A stretch of DNA of 64,000 nt. Source: Xenorhabdus ehlersii. Its GTDB lineage: Bacteria; Pseudomonadota; Gammaproteobacteria; Enterobacterales; Enterobacteriaceae. A program made the position numbers and the translations under genes. Shown one piece after another: positions 41,586 to 52,216 of the stretch (its first letter is position 1; each line of letters opens with the position of its first letter). Location of the stretch: the NCBI RefSeq assembly GCF_003610465.1, contig NZ_RAQI01000002.1, positions 62,001 to 126,000 of the forward strand, given 5' to 3'. The notes under the pieces were generated by a model. The model was given only the letters and a program-made list of their open reading frames with translations. It searched no databases and was not told the origin of the DNA.

Positions 41586-43292
41586 ATGTTGTGGGAAAGA
41601 TTACATCGCTGGATGCCGGGCTTGGGAAATATCTGTCATTATCGTAGAGAATATTTCAGCCATGATATGCGTGCGGGCCTCTCTGTTGCCGCAGTAGCGC
41701 TGCCCGTTGCGATTGCTTATGCTGAATTAATGGGAATTAGTGCCATTATTGGTTTATATGCCTGTATTTTACCGATGCTTGCGTATGCACTGTTCGGTAC
41801 TTCGCGGCAGTTGATTGTTGGGCCAGATGCGGCAACTTGTGCTGTCATTGCTGCTGCTGTTACACCGCTGGCATTGGGAAATGAGCATGTGCGTTGGCAG
41901 CTTGCCATAGTGATGACGTTAATGACGGGATTTTGGTGTATTTTGGCCAGCCATTTTCGACTGGGTGCCTTCGCTGATTTTATATCTCGTCCCATTTTGA
42001 AAGGCTTTATTAACGGTGTTGCGATTACCATTATGGCTGATCAGTTGGCTAAAGTTTTTGGGCTGTCTGGGTTGCCTGTGGAATTGATTGAACGATTGAT
42101 TGCACTTCCCCGTAAATTATTAGAATCTCACTGGCCGACGGTAGGGATGTCAATAATGACGCTGCTGGTACTGCTTAATGTACATTTTCTCCGTCCGAGT
42201 TGGCCTGCTCCACTGGTGGCAATGATCGTATCGACTTATATCAGCTGGCAATTTCAACTCAGCCATTATGGCATCCAGATTGTGGGTAGTATGGGGAGTG
42301 GTTTGCCTATTGTTCCTATACCCGAATTTGAACCCGGTATCATACGTGATTTAGTGGTTCCTTCTATTAACTTAGCGGTGATCAGTTTCGTCAGTTTTAT
42401 GATGACTGCTCGTAGTTTTGCCAGTAAAAATGGCTACCAAGTCGATGCAGATTTGGAACTTAGGGCATTGGGTATCGCCAATATTGCTTCGTCATTATCA
42501 CAAGGTTTTGCTGTCAGTGCTGCGGGTAGCCGTACTGCGGTCAATGATGCGCTAGGCGGTAAAACGCAAATGGTGTCGGTGATAGCGGCTTGTGCCATTT
42601 TGCTGGTATTGCTATTTATGACAGAACTTTTGGTGTATATCCCTCTGTCATCACTGGGTATTGTTTTGATCTTTTCCACTTGGTCTTTATTGAGTCTAAA
42701 AAATCTTTGGGCTTATCGAAAACGCAATCGTCAGGCTTTTACCCTGTCAATCTTTACGTTAATTGCCGTCTTGCTGGTGGGAGTGATCGATGGTATCGGT
42801 TTTGCCGTTTTGTTGGGATTATTGCAATTTTTGCGGATAGTTTTTCGGCCTTCGGATCAGTTGCTGGGCGTGAATGACCAAGGTATGGTTCGTTCCATCC
42901 ATAAGAATAATGATATCAAACCCGTTGATGGCATTATGATGTACCGCTTTAACTCTCCACTCACTTATTTTAACGTTGGATATTTCAAAAAACGGGTATT
43001 ACAACATGTGAACAGTGCTGCAAATGATCCTGTGTGGTTAGTGGTCGATGCGACGGTTAGTTTTACTTACGATGATGTCAGTGTTTTTGCCGTGTTGGAT
43101 GAGTTAATCACAGAATTAAAAGAGAAAGGTGTGACATTGGTCTTAGCAGGGCGCAGGACAGAACTGAATCGCTGGATTAAACAGAACAAACTGAGTCGTA
43201 GCGGTGACGATTTGATAGTTGTGCCGGATCTCTATTTTGCTATTCGTTTACTTCAAAGTAAGCAGCATGTGGAGGAAAAACAGGAGAAGTAA
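41586..43292 (+). CDS. SulP-family inorganic anion transporter with STAS domain
   Basis: Secondary transporter for sulfate, bicarbonate or another anion or dicarboxylate. The 568-residue product has a hydrophobic transport domain (about residues 25-430) with the SulP signatures AYAELMGISAIIGLYACILP and FAVSAAGSRTAVNDALGGKT, and a C-terminal cytoplasmic STAS domain (about 450-555). It differs from E. coli DauA over most of its length, so I do not give that symbol. The ATG at 41586 fits family length. It sits between yciB and yciC, which are adjacent in E. coli, so it is an insertion relative to that order. Substrate is unknown. Confidence 0.9.
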   Translation: MLWERLHRWMPGLGNICHYRREYFSHDMRAGLSVAAVALPVAIAYAELMGISAIIGLYACILPMLAYALFGTSRQLIVGPDAATCAVIAAAVTPLALGNEHVRWQLAIVMTLMTGFWCILASHFRLGAFADFISRPILKGFINGVAITIMADQLAKVFGLSGLPVELIERLIALPRKLLESHWPTVGMSIMTLLVLLNVHFLRPSWPAPLVAMIVSTYISWQFQLSHYGIQIVGSMGSGLPIVPIPEFEPGIIRDLVVPSINLAVISFVSFMMTARSFASKNGYQVDADLELRALGIANIASSLSQGFAVSAAGSRTAVNDALGGKTQMVSVIAACAILLVLLFMTELLVYIPLSSLGIVLIFSTWSLLSLKNLWAYRKRNRQAFTLSIFTLIAVLLVGVIDGIGFAVLLGLLQFLRIVFRPSDQLLGVNDQGMVRSIHKNNDIKPVDGIMMYRFNSPLTYFNVGYFKKRVLQHVNSAANDPVWLVVDATVSFTYDDVSVFAVLDELITELKEKGVTLVLAGRRTELNRWIKQNKLSRSGDDLIVVPDLYFAIRLLQSKQHVEEKQEK

Positions 43293-43296
43293 CTGC

Positions 43297-43329
43297 AGTT
43301 CACCTCGCTACATTGCAGTGAGGTGAACT
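43297..43329. terminator. Terminator between the SulP gene and yciC
   Basis: Perfect 10-base stem AGTTCACCTC / GAGGTGAACT, 13-base loop, between convergent genes, followed by ATTTTAG on the forward strand. Confidence 0.7.
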
Positions 43330-43357
43330 ATTTTAGGTGCTTATTATTCAGTGATTA

Positions 43358-44113
43358 TTAGATACCGTGTATGGTTTTATTTTGTGGTTTGATTAACATA
43401 TACAAACGGAATAGATAAATCAGTAACAGGGATGATAAGAAATTATCCAGTACTGATAGCAACATATCGGGCATTTTTGTCAGTACAAGAGCCAGGATTA
43501 GCTTGGCGACAAGCCATAACAGTATAGCTGGGATCAACAACCGCATATTACCAAATGCCAACTTCCAACTATTTTGCATGGCTGCAAAAACATTTTTGCC
43601 TTTTTCAAACAAAAAAATAGGAGCCAGTGAGAATGCAATAGAAAACAGTATCCCCGGCAAGACCATTAAAGCGTAGCCGATTTGGACCAATAGGGTACTA
43701 ATAAACATTAGCAAGAACATCTTGGGTAGTTGTGTTATTGATAATGTACTGGCATGAATGGCATTAGTTTGCTGACCGCTAGAGATAGCACTGATGAGTA
43801 CCAGCATACTGGCCGTTAGTAGGGTACTACCAAATATATGGGTAAATAAAACTCCGAACATTGTGCGCATTAACATGAACTGCTCATCTGGCGTTAATTG
43901 CATCACGAAACGTTGGATACCTGTATTGCCGGACTCTTTGACTATATTTTGCAACTCGGCTAATAAATTGAGCTGTTCATCATTCGGCATGAGTAAATGC
44001 CCCAGCAGTGTTGTCACCAGCGCGGCTAAGACAGAGAGGATGACAATATTCAACAGTTGATTCTTTAAAAAGTTGATGCTGTCACGATACAGGGTATTTG
44101 CCGTGATGGGCAT
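43358..44113 (-). CDS. yciC: YciC, UPF0259 inner-membrane protein
   Basis: Polytopic inner-membrane protein of unknown biochemical function, linked genetically to envelope and lipid homeostasis. The 251-residue product (247 in E. coli) starts MPITANTLYRDSINFLKNQL, which is the family N-terminus, and has about six hydrophobic segments, including VMQLTPDEQFMLMRTMFG between the first two. The frame extends to 44143; the ATG at 44113 is preferred by homology. It is divergent from ompW. Confidence 0.93.
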   Translation of the reverse strand: MPITANTLYRDSINFLKNQLLNIVILSVLAALVTTLLGHLLMPNDEQLNLLAELQNIVKESGNTGIQRFVMQLTPDEQFMLMRTMFGVLFTHIFGSTLLTASMLVLISAISSGQQTNAIHASTLSITQLPKMFLLMFISTLLVQIGYALMVLPGILFSIAFSLAPIFLFEKGKNVFAAMQNSWKLAFGNMRLLIPAILLWLVAKLILALVLTKMPDMLLSVLDNFLSSLLLIYLFRLYMLIKPQNKTIHGI

Positions 44114-44439
44114 GAAAGTGGCTCCTATCAAATAAAACAACAATAGGGAACAATTGTACCTTGTTAGGGGGATTATTGGATACCTAAGATTTACTCCAAT
44201 GCTTGATCCTGTATGTTGAGACTAGTGGGAGTAAGCGTTCTTTTTTGCCAGATTTCCTCAGTGTAGATTTTATATAAATGATCAATTCATTAACTTTGTG
44301 TTAATAAATTGATGAGAGGTTGGAATATTAAATAAAGGTTTTTAATGTATAATTTCTATTATTATTTATTGTTATTCATTTAAAAGTTGATATTAAGATA
44401 TAAATCATGGGTGGTATTAAAATTAATATGCAGAGAATT

Positions 44440-44453
44440 TTGATTTAGATCAA
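44440..44453. promoter_or_regulatory. FNR box upstream of ompW
   Basis: TTGATTTAGATCAA is an exact match to the FNR consensus TTGAT-N4-ATCAA. It is centred about 160 bases upstream of the ompW start. ompW is a known FNR-activated gene in E. coli, so anaerobic induction is expected. Confidence 0.75.
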
Positions 44454-44528
44454 TTTAAAATGTCCAGTAAATGAAATAATAAAGCGGTAAGCGGTAAATA
44501 CCTTACTTCGCCAAAAATATTTAAAAGA

Positions 44529-44549
44529 TGTGATCTGTCTTAGATCACA
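44529..44549. promoter_or_regulatory. Inverted repeat TGTGATCT / AGATCACA upstream of ompW
   Basis: Perfect 8-base dyad with a 5-base spacer, 58-79 bases upstream of the ompW start. The half-sites look like CRP half-sites, but the distance between TGTGA and TCACA is 11, not 6, so canonical CRP binding is not expected. The binding protein is unknown. Confidence 0.4.
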
Positions 44550-44607
44550 ATGGTAAACAAACGGGTATATTTCGGACTGGTTTAAAACCACATAAATGGG
44601 ATGGATA

Positions 44608-45249
44608 ATGAAGAAGATTTCTGCGCTTGTATTGGCTGTTGCTACGTTAGCCCCGTCATTGACTTTTGCCCATGAAGCAGGTGACTTCCTGTTCCGTGCG
44701 GGTACAGCAACGGTAAGGCCTCATGCGGGTTCTGATAATGTATTAGGATTGGGATCTTTTGGTGTCAATAATAATACTCAGTTGGGTTTAACTTTTGGTT
44801 ACATGATTACTGATAATATTGGTGTTGAATTATTGGCAGCGACACCATTCCAGCATAGAGTCAGTTTACCAGGAGCGGGTGAGGTCGCTGAAGTTAAACA
44901 TTTACCACCAACGCTAATGGCACAATATTATTTTGGTGCTACAGAAAATGAATTTCGTCCTTATGTTGGGATTGGTGTTAACTACACTACTTTCTTTAGC
45001 GAAAAATTTAATAATAATGCAACCGTGAAGGCTGCTAATTTAAATAGCTTGGATCTGAAAGATTCTTGGGGTATCGCTGGGCAGGTTGGTCTGGATTATC
45101 AACTGAACAAAAACTGGATGCTGAATACTTCGCTTTGGTGGATGAATATTGAAACTGATGTGAAATTCAAAGCCGGTGATGTAGATAAAAAATATAAAAC
45201 CCGCCTTGATCCGTGGGTCTTTATGTTCGGTGTTGGTTATAGTTTCTAA
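44608..45249 (+). CDS. ompW: Outer membrane protein OmpW
   Basis: Eight-stranded outer-membrane beta-barrel with a hydrophobic channel. The 213-residue product (212 in E. coli) has a signal peptide (about residues 1-21, ending SLTFA, before HEAGDFLFRAGTATVRP) and ends with the aromatic VGYSF that guides barrel assembly. The frame opens at 44596 (MGWI), but the ATG at 44608 gives the usual MKKISALVLAV start. Upstream FNR box suggests induction without oxygen. Confidence 0.97.
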   Translation: MKKISALVLAVATLAPSLTFAHEAGDFLFRAGTATVRPHAGSDNVLGLGSFGVNNNTQLGLTFGYMITDNIGVELLAATPFQHRVSLPGAGEVAEVKHLPPTLMAQYYFGATENEFRPYVGIGVNYTTFFSEKFNNNATVKAANLNSLDLKDSWGIAGQVGLDYQLNKNWMLNTSLWWMNIETDVKFKAGDVDKKYKTRLDPWVFMFGVGYSF

Positions 45250-45291
45250 TTAAAGCTACGTGTGTGTTTGACTTTGACATAAGAGAGAACC

Positions 45292-45317
45292 AATGGGGCG
45301 TAATTGCCCCATTTTTT
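45292..45317 (+). terminator. Rho-independent terminator of ompW
   Basis: Perfect 8-base stem AATGGGGC / GCCCCATT, 6-base loop, followed by TTTT. Confidence 0.9.
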
Positions 45318-45339
45318 GTACTTACTATCTATCGCGTGT

Positions 45340-46146
45340 TCATAATTGGGTGGCGTTTTTCATGGCACGAACAAAATTCATTAATTTTTCCAGCATGATG
45401 TTGGGTTGATGCAAGTTATCTTCAATAATGTTGACAACAGCTGAACCTGAAATTGCACCCGCCGCACCGCCATTGAGAGCGTTCATAACCTGCTCTGGCT
45501 CTGAAATGCCAAAACCTTGTATAGCAGGGGCAGCGTGATATTCTTTGAGCTTGTTAATAATATGATTAAGTGGCTGTGGAGCGCGATTTTCACTACCAGT
45601 TACTCCCGCTCTTGATAGCAGATAGGTATATCCACGTCCAAATGAAGCAACTTCACGCAGTAAATCATCATTTGCATTAGGGGGACAAATAAAGATCGGG
45701 GCAATATCATGCTTTATGGCGGCTGAACGGAAAGGCGATGACTCAGATAACGGCACATCAGCCACAAGTACGGAGTCAACACCCGCATTTTTGCAGCGAC
45801 GATAAAATTCATCAATGCCATTGTGAAAGACGAGATTGGCATAAACTAACAGGCCAATGGGTATATCAGTGTGTTTAGCTCGAATTTTAGCCAGCAGGTC
45901 AAAACATAATGTGGGAGTGACCTTGGATGATAACGCACGCAGATTGGCATTTTGGATAGTTGGGCCGTCAGCCAGGGGATCTGAGAACGGAATACCCAAT
46001 TCAAGCGCATCAGCAGCACCTGAAATCAAGGTATCAATAATTTCCAACGATAATTCGGGATTAGGATCGCCAAGGGTGACAAAAGGAACAAAAGCGCCTT
46101 GTTTTTTGTTTTGCAGCTTCTTAAAAAGTTGTTCGTAACGTCCCAT
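45340..46146 (-). CDS. trpA: Tryptophan synthase alpha chain
   Basis: Cleaves indole-3-glycerol phosphate to indole and glyceraldehyde-3-phosphate; indole passes by tunnel to TrpB. The 268-residue TIM barrel has the catalytic glutamate and aspartate in [16 protein letters not shown] (Glu near 49, Asp near 60) and the phosphate-binding segment [10 protein letters not shown]. Length equals E. coli. Its start overlaps the trpB stop by one base (TGATG), so translation is coupled. It is the last gene of the trp operon. Confidence 0.98.
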   Translation of the reverse strand: MGRYEQLFKKLQNKKQGAFVPFVTLGDPNPELSLEIIDTLISGAADALELGIPFSDPLADGPTIQNANLRALSSKVTPTLCFDLLAKIRAKHTDIPIGLLVYANLVFHNGIDEFYRRCKNAGVDSVLVADVPLSESSPFRSAAIKHDIAPIFICPPNANDDLLREVASFGRGYTYLLSRAGVTGSENRAPQPLNHIINKLKEYHAAPAIQGFGISEPEQVMNALNGGAAGAISGSAVVNIIEDNLHQPNIMLEKLMNFVRAMKNATQL

Positions 46147-47336
46147 CAGATTTCCCCCCTGGATTTTAAAATATCGTGAACGGTAAAGATGTCTTTGTCA
46201 CCACGGCCAGATAAATTGACAATGAATAATTGTTCCTTGTCTGGAGACTCATGGATCATTTTCAAGGCATAAGCCAAAGCATGAGAGGATTCCAGTGCAG
46301 GAATAATACCTTCATTGCGTGAGAGTTCCTGGAAGGCCTCCAGCGCTTCATCATCAGTAATTGAAACATAATCGGCTCTTCCGATGCTGTTTAAATAGGC
46401 ATGTTGCGGACCAACGGAAGGAAAATCTAAACCCGCCGAAATGGAATAAGATTCTTCAATCTGCCCGTCTTCTGTCTGCATAATTGGCGTTTTCATGCCA
46501 AAGTAAATTCCCAATCTTCCGTGTTTCAATGGGGCACCATGCTCTCCAGTTTCAATACCATGCCCAGCAGGTTCAACACCAATCAAGCGGACATCATTTT
46601 CTGGAATGAATTCAGCAAACAAACCGATGGCATTTGAACCACCACCAATGCAGGCAATGACGGCATCAGGTAAACGGCCTTCTTTTTCCAGAATTTGAGC
46701 TTTGGCTTCTTCACCAATCATACGTTGAAATTCTCGTACCATTGTCGGATATGGGTGAGGGCCAGCCGCAGTGCCCAATAGATAATGCGCTTTTTCATAG
46801 CAACCCGACCAGTCACGCATTGCTTCGTTACAGGCATCTTTCAAGGTTGCCGAGCCGCTATGGACAGGGAGCACTTGTGCCCCCATCAAACGCATGCGAA
46901 AAACATTGGGCGATTGGCGTTCAATATCTTTTGCTCCCATATAAATACGGCACTTCAGCCCTAATAACGCACAAGCCAGGGCGGTTGCGACGCCATGTTG
47001 ACCAGCGCCTGTTTCAGCAATGATTTCATGCTTTCCCATGCGTTTTGCCAACAATGCTTGTCCTAAAACCTGATTGGTTTTGTGAGCACCGCCGTGGAGC
47101 AAATCTTCACGTTTCAGGTACAAACGTGTTTTTGTCCCTTTAGTCAGGTTTTGACACAGTGTTAAGGCAGTGGGTCTGCCTGCATAGTTTTTCAGGAGAT
47201 CCTGAAATGTATGCTGAAATTCAGGATCTTTCTGTGCGTCAATAAAGGCTTCTTCTAATTGGTTAAGTGCAGGGATCAAAATTTGTGGCACAAATTGTCC
47301 ACCAAAGTCGCCAAAATAAGGATTCAATTTACTCAT
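46146..47336 (-). CDS. trpB: Tryptophan synthase beta chain
   Basis: PLP enzyme that condenses indole and serine to tryptophan. The 396-residue product has the PLP-lysine motif [17 protein letters not shown] near residue 87, the catalytic glutamate in AETGAGQHG near 109 and the phosphate-binding glycine loop [11 protein letters not shown] slightly longer start at 47348 (MSRT) is possible; the ATG at 47336 gives [13 protein letters not shown], close to the family start. It overlaps trpA and follows trpCF by about 30 bases. Confidence 0.98.
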   Translation of the reverse strand: MSKLNPYFGDFGGQFVPQILIPALNQLEEAFIDAQKDPEFQHTFQDLLKNYAGRPTALTLCQNLTKGTKTRLYLKREDLLHGGAHKTNQVLGQALLAKRMGKHEIIAETGAGQHGVATALACALLGLKCRIYMGAKDIERQSPNVFRMRLMGAQVLPVHSGSATLKDACNEAMRDWSGCYEKAHYLLGTAAGPHPYPTMVREFQRMIGEEAKAQILEKEGRLPDAVIACIGGGSNAIGLFAEFIPENDVRLIGVEPAGHGIETGEHGAPLKHGRLGIYFGMKTPIMQTEDGQIEESYSISAGLDFPSVGPQHAYLNSIGRADYVSITDDEALEAFQELSRNEGIIPALESSHALAYALKMIHESPDKEQLFIVNLSGRGDKDIFTVHDILKSRGEI

Positions 47337-47366
47337 TGTTCTACTCATCCATTTTTATCTGAAAAA

Positions 47367-48731
47367 TTAGTGATAACAGCGCAATTGTTGAAACACCTGC
47401 TTGATTTTCTGGCTGCTTTTGATACCCGGAGACACTTCAATTCCTGAGTTAAAATCCAGTCCATAACAGCCAAATGTTGCTGCCATTTGGCAGTTTTCAG
47501 CGTTCAGGCCACCAGCCAGAAAACTGTTATGCTGAATGAGTGGGTTGATTAACTGCCAGTCAAATGATTTTCCTGTTCCTCCTGCTCCGTTATCCAACAA
47601 TAAGTGATCAACATGAGGTATTGCGGAAACTGCTACAGCATTAGACATATTAATGGCTTTCCAAATTTCACAATGTTCAGGTAGTACCGAGCGTAGGGAG
47701 TTAATGTAGTTTTCATCTTCACCTCCGTGCAGTTGAACTGCGGTGAGCGAAAGTTTACGGGCGATATTATTGACAAAATCAATGGGTTGATTTTGAAACA
47801 CACCAACATATAGAAGAGAGGCTTCATTGATGATTTGTTGAGCTTTTTGCAGACTGATTTTGCGCGGTGATTTTTCAGCAAAAATTAAACCACCGTAAAC
47901 GGCACCCATTTGCAACGCAGCTTTCGCATCCTGTGGGCGAGTCAGGCCACAAACTTTGTTGTCACCCAAAATCAGGCGGCGTAAAGCGAGATCTAAATTT
48001 TGTTGTGCCATTAAAGAACTACCAATAAGAAAACCATCGGCAAACTGGCTCAATTCCCGCACCTGGAGATGTTGGTGGATACCAGATTCACTGATGACGA
48101 TAGTGTCTTTAGGTAAACCAACAGACAGTCTACGGGTACGCTCTAAATCAATGGACAAATCACGTAGATCTCGGTTATTGATGCCAATAACCTTTGCACC
48201 CAATTTAATTGCCCGTTGCCGTTCATCTTCATTACTGACTTCGGTCAGTACACCCATATCAAGACTGTGTGCCAATGCAGACAATTTACGATACGTATCG
48301 TCATCAAGGACAGAAAGCATCAGTAAAATAGCATCAGCCTGATAATAACGGGCAAGATAAACCTGATAGGCATCAATAATAAAATCTTTGCACAAAACAG
48401 GTTGATGTACCGCAGAACTGACCATTGCCAGAAAATCATAACTGCCCTGAAAGTATTTTTCATCGGTCAAGACAGAGATTGCAGCAGCATAAGGTTGATA
48501 AGTTTTTGCAATATGAACGGGATCGAAATCTTCACGAATCAGCCCCTTTGATGGAGATGCCTTTTTGCATTCCAAAATAAAAACGGTTTGCTTATGGGTC
48601 AACGCCTGATAAAACCGACGATGACTTGGAACGATAACATCAATAAAGCTTTCCAGCGGTTGCTCTGCCTTACGAGTAACCAGATATGCTGCTTTATCTT
48701 CAACAATTTTCTGTAATACGCTGGTTTTCAT
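47367..48731 (-). CDS. trpC: Bifunctional indole-3-glycerol phosphate synthase / PRA isomerase TrpCF
   Basis: Catalyses two consecutive tryptophan steps: isomerisation of phosphoribosyl anthranilate and ring closure to indole-3-glycerol phosphate. The 454-residue fusion (453 in E. coli) has the N-terminal IGPS barrel (about 1-255, [21 protein letters not shown]) and the C-terminal PRAI barrel (about 256-454, starting [11 protein letters not shown], with the catalytic aspartate in [20 protein letters not shown]). Its ATG overlaps the trpD stop by 4 bases. Confidence 0.98.
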   Translation of the reverse strand: MKTSVLQKIVEDKAAYLVTRKAEQPLESFIDVIVPSHRRFYQALTHKQTVFILECKKASPSKGLIREDFDPVHIAKTYQPYAAAISVLTDEKYFQGSYDFLAMVSSAVHQPVLCKDFIIDAYQVYLARYYQADAILLMLSVLDDDTYRKLSALAHSLDMGVLTEVSNEDERQRAIKLGAKVIGINNRDLRDLSIDLERTRRLSVGLPKDTIVISESGIHQHLQVRELSQFADGFLIGSSLMAQQNLDLALRRLILGDNKVCGLTRPQDAKAALQMGAVYGGLIFAEKSPRKISLQKAQQIINEASLLYVGVFQNQPIDFVNNIARKLSLTAVQLHGGEDENYINSLRSVLPEHCEIWKAINMSNAVAVSAIPHVDHLLLDNGAGGTGKSFDWQLINPLIQHNSFLAGGLNAENCQMAATFGCYGLDFNSGIEVSPGIKSSQKIKQVFQQLRCYH

Positions 48732-49732
48732 GATCTAGTCCTTGCTGCCAATGCCGTTACTTTTTCATAAGCCTGGCCGCTGTAAATAGTATCGAGTGCC
48801 AATTGAGTATTTTCCCGTAGATCTTCTTGCCCGTGGATCTTCATTAACAGAGCCACATTAGCTGCTACGGCATGAGCATGGGCTTTGCTTCCGTGGCCTT
48901 GCAATAACATTGCTAACATGTTGCGGTTTTCTTCAGGTGATCCACCTTTCAGTGAAGATATGGGATGGCTTGGCAAACCAAAATCTGTTGCTGTTAACTG
49001 ATATTGGCTAATTTCACCGTGATGAAGTTCTGCAACATAGGTTGGTGCATGTAAGGCAACTTCGTCCATTCCTCCACTGTGTACAACGGCGGCGCGTTGA
49101 TAACCCAAAGCGTGTAAGGTATGGGCTATGGGTTCAACTAATTCAGGGCCATAGACTCCGATGAGAGAAACAGGAGGACGCGCCGGATTGATCAACGGGC
49201 CAAGCACATTAAATAATGTTCGAGTTTTTAGTTGCTGGCGAACTTGCACCGCATGACGGAATCCACTGTGATATTGAGGTGCGAACAGGAAGCAGACACC
49301 AATTTCATCCAAGGCTCTGCGTGATTTTTCAGCTTGGGCATCCAATGCAATGCCGAATGCAGCTAATAAATCAGATGATCCAGACCGACTGGAAATACTG
49401 CGATTTCCATGTTTTACCACCTTAAGGCCACAAGCAGCAGCAATAAAGGCGCTGGCTGTTGAAATATTGATACTATTGGAACCGTCTCCACCTGTGCCGA
49501 CGATATCACAAAACGTGTAATCAGGGCGAGGAAAGGGGGCTGCGTTTGCCAGGAACGCCTGGGCTGCGCCCGCAATTTCTTGTGGCTGCTCGCCACGCAG
49601 CTTCAGGCTAATTAACACAGCAGCCAGTTGTGTATCGCTCAGCTCACCATGAATAATGGCAGTGAATAGCTGCTGGCTTTCTTGTTGTGTCAGTGCCTGA
49701 GCACTGAATAATTTGTCAAAAATCAACTGCAT
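48728..49732 (-). CDS. trpD: Anthranilate phosphoribosyltransferase TrpD (separate from TrpG)
   Basis: Transfers phosphoribose from PRPP to anthranilate. The 334-residue product has the PRPP-binding motif [16 protein letters not shown] near residue 78 and [17 protein letters not shown]. In E. coli this activity is fused behind TrpG; here it is a free-standing gene with its own start, 62 bases after trpG, the arrangement of Serratia, Yersinia and Proteus relatives. It overlaps trpC by 4 bases. Confidence 0.97.
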   Translation of the reverse strand: MQLIFDKLFSAQALTQQESQQLFTAIIHGELSDTQLAAVLISLKLRGEQPQEIAGAAQAFLANAAPFPRPDYTFCDIVGTGGDGSNSINISTASAFIAAACGLKVVKHGNRSISSRSGSSDLLAAFGIALDAQAEKSRRALDEIGVCFLFAPQYHSGFRHAVQVRQQLKTRTLFNVLGPLINPARPPVSLIGVYGPELVEPIAHTLHALGYQRAAVVHSGGMDEVALHAPTYVAELHHGEISQYQLTATDFGLPSHPISSLKGGSPEENRNMLAMLLQGHGSKAHAHAVAANVALLMKIHGQEDLRENTQLALDTIYSGQAYEKVTALAARTRS

Positions 49733-49794
49733 TTTTCCATCCCTTTAAGTTTAGTGCCTTTCATTCGATACCCAAACTCACAACCCTTAAATCG

Positions 49795-50373
49795 TCAGCT
49801 CAATGCCCAAGCCAGTGTTTGTTCGAGCAGTTTGGCACCCCGCGTAGTTAAAATAGATTCGGGATGGAACTGAAAACCACAAACTTTGTGCTCATCATGG
49901 CGCACAGCCATCACGATATCGCCACATGAAGCAGAGACAGTCAGTGCTGTCGGAGTATGCACAGCGGCAAGAGAATGGTAACGAGCAACAGACAAAGGAT
50001 TTGGTAGGCCGGAAAACATATCTTTCCCATCATGGATAGCGGGTGTTGCCTTGCCATGCAGAATTTCCTGAGCAGCAGAAACTTTTCCTCCATAAGCTTC
50101 AATAATCGCCTGATGTCCAAGACAAATTCCGATTATTGGGATCTGGCCTATCACTTGCTTGATCAATTCAGGCATACAGCCTGCCTCTGAGGGTTTCCCT
50201 GGACCGGGGGATAACATTAAAAGAGGAGATTCCATCTCATTAAGTTTGGCAATAATGATGGCTGCTGACACGGTATTGCGATAAATAATGACATGGTGAC
50301 CATGAGTACGCAGTTGATCCACAAGGTTATATGTGAAGGAATCTACATTATCGAGTAAAAGAATATTAGCCAT
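49795..50373 (-). CDS. trpG: Anthranilate synthase glutamine amidotransferase component TrpG
   Basis: Supplies ammonia from glutamine to TrpE for anthranilate synthesis. The 192-residue class I amidotransferase has the nucleophile cysteine in [11 protein letters not shown] near residue 84, oxyanion segment [12 protein letters not shown] and the catalytic His-x-Glu in [11 protein letters not shown] near the C-terminus. It ends at residue 192 without a TrpD fusion. The start overlaps the trpE stop by one base, so the two subunits are translationally coupled. Confidence 0.97.
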   Translation of the reverse strand: MANILLLDNVDSFTYNLVDQLRTHGHHVIIYRNTVSAAIIIAKLNEMESPLLMLSPGPGKPSEAGCMPELIKQVIGQIPIIGICLGHQAIIEAYGGKVSAAQEILHGKATPAIHDGKDMFSGLPNPLSVARYHSLAAVHTPTALTVSASCGDIVMAVRHDEHKVCGFQFHPESILTTRGAKLLEQTLAWALS

Positions 50374-51932
50374 CAGAATGTTACCTCCACATGATGTGCT
50401 TGTGCAATTGCGCGAATAACGGCTCTGGCTTTACTGTGAGTTTCATCTACTTCTGACTGGGGAATGGAGTCCAGCACCACACCTACTCCAACTTGAATGG
50501 TAGCTTGGTCGTTTTCCACATAGGCAGAACGGATTACTATGCAGGTATCAAAATCCCCTTTGCCAGTGAAGTAACCGACGGCTCCGCCATAACTGCCACG
50601 CCGTTCACCTTCATATTCTGCGATGAGTTGCATCGCCCGAACTTTAGGGGCTCCCGTCAATGTGCCCATATTCATGCTGGCTTGATAGGCATGGAAGACA
50701 TCTAAATCATGCCGGAGTGTGCCGACAACACGGGAAACCAGATGCATAACAAATGAATAGCGATCGACTTTGGTTAAATCGGCGACATATCGACTGCCTG
50801 GTTCGCAGATACGGGCTAAATCGTTGCGAGCTAAATCAACTAACATCACATGCTCAGACATTTCTTTAGCATCCGTGCGCATTTCCAGCTCAATTCGGCT
50901 ATCAAGATCGGCATCCAATTCCCCGTTGTTATCGCGTCCGCGTGGTCGAGTACCGGCTATCGGATAAATTTCGATCTGGCGGTTGTTGGCATCATATTTA
51001 AGAGCACTTTCTGGTGAAGCCCCAAACAGGCAAAAATCCTGATCTTGCATAAAAAACATATAAGGGCTTGGATTTTGTTTTTTCAATACATGATAAGCGC
51101 TCAGCGGAGAAGGGCATGGCAAGGTGAAACGACGTGATGGAACTACCTGAAAAATATCCCCTTGACGGATAAATTGCTGTAGCTGGCGTACGATATTTGC
51201 GTATTGTTCATCACTTTGATCGCAGCCAACAGTAATACCGGGCAGTGTGACAGGTAAGAGTGGCTGAAGTGGGGCTGAAATAGCTGTAACTAAGGTTGCT
51301 AAACGCTCTTTAAGGCGTTTTCTTTCTGAATCGGATTCACCAAACAATAAAGTTTGCAGACGTGAGTGTTTATCTTGATGGTCGATCACTAATAGCGTTT
51401 CTGCGAGATAAAAACAGAAATCAGGGCAGCGTTGGCGATCTTCTACTGTAGGCAATGGTTCAAAACCGGCTACTAAATCATAAGCAAACAATCCACCAAC
51501 AAAAATGGCATCGGGAGATTCTGAGAAGGATGCTAATGCTGTCAGGGCACGCAATGCATCAAAAACTGAATCGGATTTTAGCCGGCTGTCTTCGTCCAGA
51601 TTGTGCTCAATAGCAGGAAACCGTGCTTGCATAACCTTCGGCTCTACGTCTAATTGGGCTTTGTCTGAAAGTAAATTCGCGAGTATCGGGATCAGGTTTT
51701 GGCCATTTTCAGTGAGTGCTTCAAAAGTAACTTGACGCCCATTGGCTGTAATGCGCATAGCGCTATCAATGATCAGGATGCTTTTGAGATTCTTTTTACT
51801 GTGAATTTCAGCAGAATCCAGCAATAACGTTGCTGGGCGATTACTACAAAGTTGGTGAAAAAGCAGTGTTGGATCTGTCTGGTAGAGAGTATCCACCTGA
51901 CTTATAGAGATATTAAATTCTTTGCCAGTCAT
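50373..51932 (-). CDS. trpE: Anthranilate synthase component I TrpE
   Basis: Converts chorismate and ammonia (from TrpG) to anthranilate; the first committed step, feedback-inhibited by tryptophan. The 519-residue product has the regulatory LLLDSAEI segment with the tryptophan-site serine near residue 40, and the chorismate-binding C-terminal domain with [34 protein letters not shown] and [11 protein letters not shown]. The ATG at 51932 is preferred over 51938 because GGGGT lies at a proper distance from it. It is the first structural gene after the trp attenuator. Confidence 0.97.
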   Translation of the reverse strand: MTGKEFNISISQVDTLYQTDPTLLFHQLCSNRPATLLLDSAEIHSKKNLKSILIIDSAMRITANGRQVTFEALTENGQNLIPILANLLSDKAQLDVEPKVMQARFPAIEHNLDEDSRLKSDSVFDALRALTALASFSESPDAIFVGGLFAYDLVAGFEPLPTVEDRQRCPDFCFYLAETLLVIDHQDKHSRLQTLLFGESDSERKRLKERLATLVTAISAPLQPLLPVTLPGITVGCDQSDEQYANIVRQLQQFIRQGDIFQVVPSRRFTLPCPSPLSAYHVLKKQNPSPYMFFMQDQDFCLFGASPESALKYDANNRQIEIYPIAGTRPRGRDNNGELDADLDSRIELEMRTDAKEMSEHVMLVDLARNDLARICEPGSRYVADLTKVDRYSFVMHLVSRVVGTLRHDLDVFHAYQASMNMGTLTGAPKVRAMQLIAEYEGERRGSYGGAVGYFTGKGDFDTCIVIRSAYVENDQATIQVGVGVVLDSIPQSEVDETHSKARAVIRAIAQAHHVEVTF

Positions 51933-51994
51933 CTTCATACCCCATTTCTAATCTTTATTCATAAAAACTTGCGTTATAAGAAAATAGCTACAAA

Positions 51995-52021
51995 AAAACC
52001 CGCCTCTTGAGGGCGGGTTTT
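51995..52021 (-). terminator. trp attenuator terminator (segment 3:4)
   Basis: On the reverse strand a GC-rich hairpin, stem AAAACCCGCC / GGCGGGTTTT, followed by a T-run, about 65 bases before trpE. Segment 3 (52010-52023) can instead pair with AGGGCGGTTGG at 52059-52069 just before the leader-peptide stop, giving the antiterminator. This is the classic alternative structure for transcription attenuation. Confidence 0.92.
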
Positions 52022-52045
52022 GGCACTTGCGTATCTATTCTTGAT

Positions 52046-52126
52046 TTATGTGCGTGAGCCAACCGCCCTGACTGGGAAGTTGTGCCACCAACGCTTTGAC
52101 TGCTTAGGTTGCATAAATACGCTCAT
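52046..52126 (-). CDS. trpL: trp operon leader peptide TrpL
   Basis: 26-residue leader with two adjacent tryptophan codons at positions 13-14 (context KQSKRWWHNFPVR). Ribosome stalling at these codons under tryptophan shortage favours the antiterminator. GAGG lies 8 bases before the ATG. It lies between the TrpR operator/promoter and the attenuator, the canonical place. It is longer than the 14-residue E. coli peptide, with an extra N-terminal part and a 12-residue tail after the Trp pair. The stop codon is close to antiterminator segment 2. Confidence 0.88.
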   Translation of the reverse strand: MSVFMQPKQSKRWWHNFPVRAVGSRT

Positions 52127-52198
52127 TTCGAGTGCCTCATTGATTCAATGGATTTTTGATAAAGGTTTTTTTAGTAAAGAGTGTTTCAGTTAACCTGT

Positions 52199-52216
52199 GT
52201 ACTAGTAAACTGGTTC
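52199..52216 (-). promoter_or_regulatory. TrpR operator of the trp operon
   Basis: On the reverse strand GAACCAGTTTACTAGTAC, a near match to the E. coli trp operator GAACTAGTTAACTAGTAC (2 differences). It overlaps the -10 box, so tryptophan-loaded TrpR would block RNA polymerase. Confidence 0.88.

Larger units (their letters stand above)
44114..44607. other. Divergent control region between yciC and ompW
   Basis: 494 bases without a gene. It contains a perfect FNR-type dyad at 44440-44453 and a perfect 8-base inverted repeat TGTGATCT-GTCTT-AGATCACA at 44529-44549. The remaining sequence is AT-rich and unremarkable. Confidence 0.6.

Noticed and set aside
44529..44549. CRP site upstream of ompW
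   Set aside because: Half-sites TGTGA and TCACA are perfect, but the spacing is 11 rather than 6, so a canonical CRP dimer would not fit; kept as an unassigned dyad.
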